A stretch of DNA of 64,000 nucleotides from Sulfitobacter noctilucae (GTDB lineage: Bacteria > Pseudomonadota > Alphaproteobacteria > Rhodobacterales > Rhodobacteraceae). Positions 23,647 to 30,651 of this stretch are shown here, one piece after another. The stretch covers positions 1 through 64,000 of the forward strand of contig NZ_JASC01000001.1 in assembly GCF_000622365.1 (NCBI RefSeq), written 5' to 3'. The notes under the pieces were generated by a model. The model was not told the origin of the DNA, searched no databases, and worked only from the letters and a program-made list of their open reading frames with translations. Each line of letters opens with the position of its first letter. The first letter of the stretch is position 1. The translations under genes were made by a program, and so were the position numbers.

Positions 23647-25620
23647 TCATTCCGCTGCCAACTTTGTCGGTGTCACGGCCTGCACCGCCGCGTCGCGGAC
23701 TTCCAGCGTCGCTTTGATGCTGCCTTTGCGCCCGTCTTCATAAGTCACTTCGGTCTCCGTGCTGACGGACTTCGACCCGTCATAAAGCGCCGTAATGATG
23801 TCGTCGTACTTCTCTTCGATGATCCGGCGGCGTACTTTGCGTGTCCGCGTCAACTCCCCGTCGTCTGCATCGAGTTCCTTGTGCAGCACAACAAAGCGGT
23901 GCACCTGGCATCCCGACAGCATCTCATCCTCGGCCACGCTCGCGTTCACGGCTTCAACATGGCTCTGGATCGTGTCCATCACCTGCGGATGCCGCGCCAG
24001 CTCTTGATAACTCGCATAGCCGATGTTGTTGCGCTCGGCCCAGTTTCCCACCGCCGTCAGGTCGATGTTGATGAAGGCTGTGCATTCATCCTTCTCGTTC
24101 CCGAAAACAACAGCTTCGAGGATATTCGGAAAGAACTTCAACTTGTTCTCGACGTATTTCGGCGCAAAGAGCGATCCATCCGCCATTTTGCCCACGTCCT
24201 TGGCCCGGTCGATGATGCGCAGATGGCCGGTGCCTTCTTCAATAAAGCCCGCATCGCCGGTCGCAACCCAGCCCTCGGCGTCCTTGGTGTCCCTGGTGCT
24301 TTCGGGGTTCTTGTAATACTCCACAAATACCCCGGGCGACCGGTAGAATACCTCGCCGTTCTCCGCGATTTTCAGCTCCACACCCGGACAGGTTACGCCA
24401 ACCGTGTCGCTGCGCACTTCGCCATCGGGCTGCGCCGTAATAAACACTGTCGCTTCGGTTTGGCCGTACAACTGTTTAAGGTTGATGCCCAATGACCGAT
24501 AGAAATCAAAAATCTCGGGACCGATCGCCTCACCGGCGGTATAGCCCACGCGCACGCGGCTGAAGCCCAGCGTGTTCTTGAGCGGCCCATAGACAAACGC
24601 CTCGCCCAGCTTGTACTTGAACCGGTCCCACTGGCTGACTGGTTTGCCATCCAGAATGGCCGGACCAACCTTGCGTGCATGGGCCATAAAGGTATCAAAC
24701 AGCCACTTTTTCATGCGACTGGCGTCTTCCATGCGGATCATCACGCTGGTCAACTGCGTCTCGAACACGCGTGGCGGAGCAAAATAATAGGTCGGCCCGA
24801 TCTCGCGCAGGTCGACGTGCATCGTGTCGGCGCTCTCGGGGCAGTTGGTACAAAAGCCCGTCCACATCGCCTGACCCACGGAAAAGATGAAATCACCCAC
24901 CCAAGCCATCGGCAGATAGGCCAGAATGTCATCACTCTGGCGCAGGTTGTCGAATTCGGACGACGATTTTGCGGTCTCGATGATGTTGCGGTTGGACAGG
25001 ACCACGCCCTTCGGCTTGCCGGTGGTCCCAGAGGTGTAAAGCATCACCCCCGTGCTGTCATAATCCAGCTTGGCCTGACGCGCTTCCAGCTCTTTGATGT
25101 GTTTGTCGCGGAACTGGCGGCCCAGCTCTTGCACGTTGGAATACTGCTTCATCGCCGCGTGGTCGTATTTGCGTAGGCCGCGTGGATCGAGATAGATCAT
25201 CTGCTGGAATTCCGGCAGCTGGTCCTGAACGTCCAGAATTTTATCGACCTGCTCCTGATCGCCCACAATGGCAAAGCGTGCGCCACAGTGGTTCATCACA
25301 TAGGCCATCTCTTCGGCGTTTGCGTCCTGATAAAGCGGCACCGGAACCGCGCCGCACATTTCGGCGGCCATCATTGCCCAATAGAGGTACGGCCGGTTGC
25401 GTCCGATCACGGAAACGAAGTCGCCTTCGTTGATGCCCATTTCCATGAGGCCCAGCGCCAGCGCTTCGACCTCATCGCGGGTTTGCGCCCAGGTCCAGCT
25501 TTGCCAAATGCCATATTCTTTCTCGCGATACGCCGGCGCGTTCGCAAACTGAGTGGCGTTACGATGCAAAAGCGCCGGTACGGACTGCGGTCCGTCGGCG
25601 CGCACGAGTGGCGTGGCCAA
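23647..25620 (-). CDS. Long-chain-type acyl-CoA synthetase (AMP-forming)
   Basis: A 657-residue adenylate-forming ligase of the FadD15/long-chain acyl-CoA synthetase group. The AMP-binding motif is GVMLYTSGTTGKPKGVVLS; LYGQTEA is the A5 motif; ATGDAGFIEEGTGHLRIIDRAKDVGKMADGSLFAPKYVE covers the A7-A8 hinge. It would activate a carboxylic acid to its CoA thioester. It starts with TTG, supported by GGGAGGA six bases upstream. First gene of the operon running to 16827, and divergent from the histidine kinase gene. Confidence 0.92.
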   Translation of the reverse strand: MATPLVRADGPQSVPALLHRNATQFANAPAYREKEYGIWQSWTWAQTRDEVEALALGLMEMGINEGDFVSVIGRNRPYLYWAMMAAEMCGAVPVPLYQDANAEEMAYVMNHCGARFAIVGDQEQVDKILDVQDQLPEFQQMIYLDPRGLRKYDHAAMKQYSNVQELGRQFRDKHIKELEARQAKLDYDSTGVMLYTSGTTGKPKGVVLSNRNIIETAKSSSEFDNLRQSDDILAYLPMAWVGDFIFSVGQAMWTGFCTNCPESADTMHVDLREIGPTYYFAPPRVFETQLTSVMIRMEDASRMKKWLFDTFMAHARKVGPAILDGKPVSQWDRFKYKLGEAFVYGPLKNTLGFSRVRVGYTAGEAIGPEIFDFYRSLGINLKQLYGQTEATVFITAQPDGEVRSDTVGVTCPGVELKIAENGEVFYRSPGVFVEYYKNPESTRDTKDAEGWVATGDAGFIEEGTGHLRIIDRAKDVGKMADGSLFAPKYVENKLKFFPNILEAVVFGNEKDECTAFINIDLTAVGNWAERNNIGYASYQELARHPQVMDTIQSHVEAVNASVAEDEMLSGCQVHRFVVLHKELDADDGELTRTRKVRRRIIEEKYDDIITALYDGSKSVSTETEVTYEDGRKGSIKATLEVRDAAVQAVTPTKLAAE

Positions 25621-25734
25621 AGTTATTCCTCCCTAACCTGCCATTTTGCGGCAGGACCGATCGCGTGTTTCACGATTCTCACACCCTAAGAGTGCTGAAC
25701 GCAGGCTGGACGTCAACTTTTTCTTGAAGTTTTC

Positions 25735-25752
25735 ACAATCCTTACGAATTGT
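25735..25752. promoter_or_regulatory. Inverted repeat in the acyl-CoA synthetase / kinase divergent region
   Basis: ACAAT-N8-ATTGT lies between two divergent start codons (25620 and 25829). It could be an operator for the transporter operon or for the kinase operon. The motif does not match a consensus I can name. Confidence 0.35.
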
Positions 25753-25828
25753 AACAAGCCTTGCTCAACTGCGGCGAGGCTTTGCGCAGGTCGTTAACTG
25801 GTGCTAGCGGTAAATCCGGAGGGGACCG

Positions 25829-27739
25829 ATGGACATCACGGATGAACAGGCCAAGGCCATGACCAGCGCAGGTCTGAACCTGATTGCGCAGGCCCTGACC
25901 ATTTATGATGAGCAACTGAAACTGGTGGTCTGCAACGCCCCTTTCCAACATATGTTCAGCTTGCCTGACAGGCTCGTCACGCCGGGGGCCACATTCCAAG
26001 AGACCATTCACCATCTGGCAACCCGTGGCGAATACGGGCCAGTGGATGACATCGACAGCTTTGTCACCGAACGCATCAATCAGGCGCTGGCCTTTGCGCC
26101 GCATTATATGGAACGCACCCGTGCCAATGGCCACACCATCAGTGTCGAAGGGTCCCCCCTGCCCCAAGGCGGGTGGGTTACGGTTTATACGGACATCACC
26201 GCGACCAAAGCGCAGGAAAAGCTGCTGCATGCCCGGTCCGATGCGCTGTCGGATCAGGTACTGGCCCATGCAGAGCAGCTGTCTGCCACCAACCGCGAGC
26301 GTGCGGCAATGATCACCACGCTGGAAGAGACGAAACGCCAACTGACCGAAAGCGAAGCCCGCACGCGGCTGACCACCGAGATGCTGCCCGCGCATATTGC
26401 CCATGTGAACGCGGCGGGGCGCTATACCTTTTCCAACCAGCGCTTGCCTCACATCATGCCCGGGCGGCCCACAACGATTGTGGGCCTGTATATTGCCGAC
26501 GCGTTGGGCGCTTTTGCCTATGACAGGATCAAACCCGCGCTGGACCGCGCCTATGGGGGTGCCCCGGCCGTCACCGAGTTCACCGATGATACAACGGCCC
26601 GACGCATCCGTGCGGCTTTTACCCCTGATGGACAAAACGGTGTCTATATTCTGTCCACTGACATCACCGAGGAAACACAGACCCGTGTCGCCTTACAGCA
26701 AACCCGCAAGCGCGAGCTGGCCGCCCAGGTGATCTCAGGGCTGGCGCATGATTTCTCCAACCTGCTGACCATCATTCTGGGCATGCAATCGCGGCTCGCG
26801 CGGCAATCCGACCTCGCGCCCGAGGCGCAAAAGCTGATCGAAGGCACATTGGCCGCAGCCCGGCGCGGCGGCGCACTTCTCAGTTCGATTGCCAACCTGA
26901 CAGGTCCGCGCACGCTGCGGCCCGAGGCGACCGATCCTGCGCAGCTTCTGGCGGACCTCACCACGCTGGCCAAGCCCACGTTGCCCGCCGGTATCACCCT
27001 AAGCACTGACAACCAGATGCCGGACGCCCCCGTACTGCTCGACAAAGGCCGCCTGACCGATTGTTTATTGAACCTGATCCTGAACGCACGCGACGCATGC
27101 GGCGCTGCGGGGCGCATCCATATCGCCCTGCGCCATGTGCATGATACATGGATCGAATGGTCGGTGACCGACGATGGCCCGGGGTTTTCAGCCTCGGCAC
27201 TGGAGCAGGGGATCGACCCGTTTTTTACCACCAAAGGCAGCGAAGGCAGCGGGCTGGGTCTGTCCATGGTCTATGACTTGACCAAATCCGCTGGCGGCGA
27301 TCTGCGCCTGCGGAATAGCGCGGAGGGTGGCGCAACTGTGGTCCTGCGTCTGCCCTACCGTATGGCGCTACCCGATACGGCGGGCCTTGTGCTGCTGGTT
27401 GAAGACGACGGCGACATCCGGGCCAACGTGCGCGACATGCTTATGGCGCTGGGCCATTCGGTGATCGAAGCAACCAGCGCCGATGAAGCCAGCGCTTTGC
27501 TGGCCGATCTTCCCGACATTGCGCTCGTTTTGTCCGATATCCAGCTGGTGGGCGAGGGCACCGGCCTTGATCTGGCCGACCGCATTTCCGGCCAAACGCC
27601 GCTGGTCCTGATGACGTCCCTACCGACCGATCATGCTCTTTATCTTGCCGCTCAACAGGTCGCCCCGGTGCTGCGCAAACCCTTTGACACCACCGATCTG
27701 ACCGCCCTGATTGCGCCTCATAAGGTTGCCGCACAATGA
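25829..27739 (+). CDS. Hybrid sensor histidine kinase with PAS domains and receiver
   Basis: A 636-residue protein without membrane segments, so a cytoplasmic sensor. In order: N-terminal PAS-like domain (about 10-125, of the PAS_7 kind: LTIYDEQLKLVVCNAPFQHMF), a coiled coil (about 130-185), a second PAS-like domain (about 190-285), a HisKA domain with the phosphoacceptor His307 in GLAHDFSNLL, an HATPase domain (NLILNARDAC, DDGPGF, GSGLGLSMV) and a C-terminal receiver with Asp570 (LVLSDIQ). The next gene, a response regulator, overlaps by 4 bases. A phosphorelay to that regulator is likely. GGAGGGG precedes the ATG. Confidence 0.93.
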   Translation: MDITDEQAKAMTSAGLNLIAQALTIYDEQLKLVVCNAPFQHMFSLPDRLVTPGATFQETIHHLATRGEYGPVDDIDSFVTERINQALAFAPHYMERTRANGHTISVEGSPLPQGGWVTVYTDITATKAQEKLLHARSDALSDQVLAHAEQLSATNRERAAMITTLEETKRQLTESEARTRLTTEMLPAHIAHVNAAGRYTFSNQRLPHIMPGRPTTIVGLYIADALGAFAYDRIKPALDRAYGGAPAVTEFTDDTTARRIRAAFTPDGQNGVYILSTDITEETQTRVALQQTRKRELAAQVISGLAHDFSNLLTIILGMQSRLARQSDLAPEAQKLIEGTLAAARRGGALLSSIANLTGPRTLRPEATDPAQLLADLTTLAKPTLPAGITLSTDNQMPDAPVLLDKGRLTDCLLNLILNARDACGAAGRIHIALRHVHDTWIEWSVTDDGPGFSASALEQGIDPFFTTKGSEGSGLGLSMVYDLTKSAGGDLRLRNSAEGGATVVLRLPYRMALPDTAGLVLLVEDDGDIRANVRDMLMALGHSVIEATSADEASALLADLPDIALVLSDIQLVGEGTGLDLADRISGQTPLVLMTSLPTDHALYLAAQQVAPVLRKPFDTTDLTALIAPHKVAAQ

Positions 27740-28437
27740 CCCGCCCTTTGGTCACCATTCTGGACGATGAACCCGAAATCCGCACGCTGCTGGCCGATGT
27801 GCTGGAGGAAGCGGGTTTTGAAACACTCAGCTTTGGCCGCGCCCGCGCGTTCGAGGCGGCACTGGCCAAACGCACCCCCGATGTCTGCCTTGTCGATCTG
27901 AGCCTGCCCGATACCGACGGGCTGACGCTTGTGCACCGTCTGGCGCTTGAGCAAGGCGCGGTTGTCATCATCATTTCGGGCCGCGCACAGGTGCAGGACC
28001 GCGTGACCGGACTGGAACTTGGTGCTGATGACTACATCATCAAACCTTTTGATCCGGCTGAGGTCGTCGCCCGTATTCGCGCCCGCCTGCGCAAGCCCAA
28101 GTCAACCAGCGGCGGCAGTGACGTTGCCCATTTTGCGGGCTGGCAAGCCCATTTCGATCGCTACATTCTGTCGGATGACGCCGGTGTCGAAGTGCCCTTT
28201 TCCCATGCAGAAAGTGAAGTCCTGCGGCTGTTCCTGGAAAGCCCGAAACGCCTGATCAGCCGCGCCCAAATGCAGGAAAGCCTTGGTGGTGCAGCCTCCG
28301 AAAGTTTTGACCGGGCGATGGACGTGCGCATCTCGCGCCTGCGCACGAAACTGCGCGAAGACCCCAAGAACCCCCAACTGATCAAAACGATATACGGTGC
28401 CGGCTATATCTTTTTGGGCGATGTAACGTGGCACTAA
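27736..28437 (+). CDS. OmpR/PhoB-type response regulator
   Basis: A 233-residue two-domain regulator: receiver (1-118) with acidic pocket LDDEPE, phosphoacceptor Asp54 in LVDLSLPD and Lys104-region KPFDPAEV; then a winged-helix DNA-binding domain (about 130-230) ending in the family motif TIYGAGYIF. ATG overlaps the TGA of the kinase gene (ATGA), so the pair is translationally coupled. The GNAT gene follows with a 10-base overlap. Targets are unknown; the divergent CoA-ligase/transporter operon is a candidate from position only. Confidence 0.95.
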   Translation: MTRPLVTILDDEPEIRTLLADVLEEAGFETLSFGRARAFEAALAKRTPDVCLVDLSLPDTDGLTLVHRLALEQGAVVIIISGRAQVQDRVTGLELGADDYIIKPFDPAEVVARIRARLRKPKSTSGGSDVAHFAGWQAHFDRYILSDDAGVEVPFSHAESEVLRLFLESPKRLISRAQMQESLGGAASESFDRAMDVRISRLRTKLREDPKNPQLIKTIYGAGYIFLGDVTWH

Positions 28438-28910
28438 CACTGCGGCGGCTTGGCCCTGATGATACCGCCCTTGCCGATGCGCTGGCGCTGATCCGCACGA
28501 GCTTTGCCTATATGGACGGCGTGATTGACCCACCTTCATCCATGCATTCGCTGACGCTGGATGCCTTGCGTGATCTGGCCGAAACACAGGAAATCTGGAC
28601 CTTCGGCTCGCCACTCATTGCTTGCGCCATTTTCACCGTCAAAGCCAATTTGCTCACTGTCGGTAAACTCGCCGTCGCGCCGCAGGCCCGCGGCACCGGC
28701 CTCGCCCGCCAATTACTGACGCAGGCCAATGCGCGAGCTTACACACATGGACTGAGCAGAATAGAGCTGCAAAGCCGCGTCGAGCTGACCGGCAATCATG
28801 CCGCCTTTACCCGACTAGGCTTTCGCGAAGTGGCCCGCACCACCCATCCGGGCTTCGACCGGCCGACTTCTATCACTTTCCAGCGAAAGACGACTCCGCC
28901 AGCGCCTTGA
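28428..28910 (+). CDS. GNAT-family N-acetyltransferase
   Basis: A 160-residue protein with the acetyl-CoA-binding signature [20 protein letters not shown] (Q/R-x-x-G-x-G/A) near residues 83-102 and the following beta-bulge IELQSRVEL. The substrate cannot be inferred. It starts with GTG and overlaps the response-regulator gene by 10 bases, making it the third gene of that operon. Its 3' end overlaps the convergent M20 hydrolase gene by 38 bases, so one of the two tails is encoded on both strands. Confidence 0.85.
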   Translation: MALTLRRLGPDDTALADALALIRTSFAYMDGVIDPPSSMHSLTLDALRDLAETQEIWTFGSPLIACAIFTVKANLLTVGKLAVAPQARGTGLARQLLTQANARAYTHGLSRIELQSRVELTGNHAAFTRLGFREVARTTHPGFDRPTSITFQRKTTPPAP

Positions 28911-30090
28911 CCGCATGCTCCAACACCCGCACACCAGCGACCAGATCATCTTCGCGCGTATCCTCTTCAAACGCATGGCTGATGCCGCCGATCGAGGGCA
29001 CAAAAAGCATCGCCACGGGCATCAGGCGCGATACATTCGTCGCATCATGCAACGCGCCAGAGGGCATCTTGCGCCAGTTCCCCGGTGCCACGGCCTCCGC
29101 GCCCTGCTGCAGCGCGCTGCGCAGGTCAGCATCCATCGCAACAGGCTCCAGCCCCAAAAGCGGCCCGCAAGAAGGTGTCATCCCCTGTGTCTCAGCCACC
29201 TCTGCTGCCGTCTCGCGGATGATCTCTTCCATCCGCCCCAAGCGCGCAGCATCGCCATCGCGCCACTGCATTGAAAACACCGCCCGCCCCGGCACGATGG
29301 AAGACGCATTGGGGTGCAAACTGAGATGTCCGATGGTCCAAACTGTGCTTGGGGTCACTACATTGCGAAACCGGTCATTCAGCGCGGTGTTAAAGGCTGA
29401 TACCGCCTGAAACGCATCGCGCCGCAGATGCATCGGTGTGGTGCCTGCGTGATTCTGCTGACCCTCAAAGGTCATCTTCATATCCCGAATTCCGACGATA
29501 TCCGTCACCACCCCGATCTGTTCACCACTGATGTCCAGGGTCGGCCCCTGCTCGATATGTAATTCTACAAAGCCTGTGAACTGCGCCGGATCCACCTCTC
29601 CCGTGACCATATCTGCTATCGCCTGTCGCGCCTTAGCGAGTGTAACGCCCGCATGATCCACAAGCGCATCCGCATCATCCAGCGCCAGATGCCCGGACCA
29701 AACCGCCGATCCTGTGGTGACGCCAAAACGTCCCTCCTCGTCCTGAAAGGACACTACCGATACCACCGGTCCGCCAGCCTCACGGGCCGCCCGCGCCACT
29801 TCAAGCGCCGCAATGACGCCCAGCGCCCCGTCAAGCCATCCTCCCTCTGGCTGGCTGTCCGAGTGTGAGCCCATCAAAAGCGATGGCCCTTCCGCCAAAC
29901 CAAAGACATTGCCCATCGGGTCAATCTCGACCCGCAGGCCAGCCTCAGTAAACCGATCTGCCAGCCATTTCCGCGCCGCCACGTCAGCATCCGAGTACGC
30001 AGGCCGCACTACGCCTTTGCCGATACCGGCCGCCCCGAAAGACCGAAGTTGATGCAGATCCGTAAGAAACCGTTGAGGATCAGTTTGCAT
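28873..30090 (-). CDS. M20-family amidohydrolase (allantoate amidohydrolase / N-carbamoyl amino acid hydrolase type)
   Basis: A 405-residue zinc enzyme of the AllC/HyuC/beta-ureidopropionase group. Metal and active-site segments: [19 protein letters not shown] (His, Asp), QDEEGRFG (Glu-Glu), [10 protein letters not shown] (His) and the terminal [10 protein letters not shown] (His). The dimerisation domain with [15 protein letters not shown] sits in the middle. Candidate substrates are allantoate, N-carbamoyl amino acids and ureidopropionate. The purine operon at 43847-49207 lacks an allantoate amidohydrolase, which this gene could supply. The neighbours give no further hint. Confidence 0.88.
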   Translation of the reverse strand: MQTDPQRFLTDLHQLRSFGAAGIGKGVVRPAYSDADVAARKWLADRFTEAGLRVEIDPMGNVFGLAEGPSLLMGSHSDSQPEGGWLDGALGVIAALEVARAAREAGGPVVSVVSFQDEEGRFGVTTGSAVWSGHLALDDADALVDHAGVTLAKARQAIADMVTGEVDPAQFTGFVELHIEQGPTLDISGEQIGVVTDIVGIRDMKMTFEGQQNHAGTTPMHLRRDAFQAVSAFNTALNDRFRNVVTPSTVWTIGHLSLHPNASSIVPGRAVFSMQWRDGDAARLGRMEEIIRETAAEVAETQGMTPSCGPLLGLEPVAMDADLRSALQQGAEAVAPGNWRKMPSGALHDATNVSRLMPVAMLFVPSIGGISHAFEEDTREDDLVAGVRVLEHAVKALAESSFAGK

Positions 30091-30172
30091 GACACACCTT
30101 CAAAAAAATTTAGGCGCAGCATCACTGCCACGCCTGAGTTTGTCCATGCCGCGTTAATGCGGATTGTGACGA

Positions 30173-30526
30173 TCAATCATCCCAGCGCGGCAAATTCTCC
30201 AGTTGGTCCTGAGTCATCTTCGAGACATAGGCACCGCCGGCAAACTCGAAAGCGTCAATCGGCACAATCGCTTCGTCAGAGCCGATACCCAGCAAGCCGC
30301 CGATTTCGACAACATAGGCGACGGGCATGCCATCCCCATCAATCAGCACATCTTCGACTTCGCCGATCTTTTCGCCGGCGGCGTCATGGACTTCCATGTC
30401 ATCAAGGGCCCGCAGGTAGTTTCCGTCCTGCCGCTGCGCATCTTTACTCTCTACCGGGTTCTTTGTGTCCTCGGCAAAAGCGGCACCACCCATAAGGGCA
30501 ACAATCAGACTGGTTCGGATAAGCAT
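30173..30526 (-). CDS. Periplasmic PRC-barrel domain protein
   Basis: A 117-residue protein with a signal peptide (residues 1-18, ending AFA) and one PRC-barrel (about residues 45-105: VHDAAGEKIGEVEDVLIDGDGMPVAYVVEIGG). PRC-barrels are small beta-barrels that bind RNA or protein partners; exported versions are common in alphaproteobacteria and often stress-linked. No partner is visible. The AAAGGA ribosome binding site is partly buried in a 10-bp hairpin (30535-30569), suggesting post-transcriptional control. A palindrome (30577-30592) lies just upstream. Confidence 0.88.
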   Translation of the reverse strand: MLIRTSLIVALMGGAAFAEDTKNPVESKDAQRQDGNYLRALDDMEVHDAAGEKIGEVEDVLIDGDGMPVAYVVEIGGLLGIGSDEAIVPIDAFEFAGGAYVSKMTQDQLENLPRWDD

Positions 30527-30534
30527 GAGGTTTC

Positions 30535-30569
30535 CTTTCGTGTTCTACATTCACGTTAAAACACGAAAG
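30535..30569 (-). promoter_or_regulatory. Hairpin overlapping the ribosome binding site of the PRC-barrel gene
   Basis: On the minus strand CTTTCGTGTT pairs perfectly with AACACGAAAG across a 15-base loop. The 3' arm's last four bases are the first part of the AAAGGA Shine-Dalgarno sequence, six bases before the ATG. If transcription starts upstream of the left arm, this helix would hinder ribosome binding, as in RNA thermometers. Alternatively it is a DNA inverted repeat bound by a regulator. Confidence 0.5.
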
Positions 30570-30576
30570 CGGCGGT

Positions 30577-30592
30577 ATCGGTTCCAACCGAT
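30577..30592. promoter_or_regulatory. Interrupted palindrome upstream of the PRC-barrel gene
   Basis: ATCGGTT-CC-AACCGAT. On the minus strand it contains GGAAC, followed after 15 bases by CGTG, loosely like an ECF promoter. Either an operator or part of a promoter. Confidence 0.4.
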
Positions 30593-30651
30593 GACTCGGC
30601 GCACCGCAGTGAAAGGCAAGCGCAGTCCTGCCGTGATCTTTCGACAGCAGG

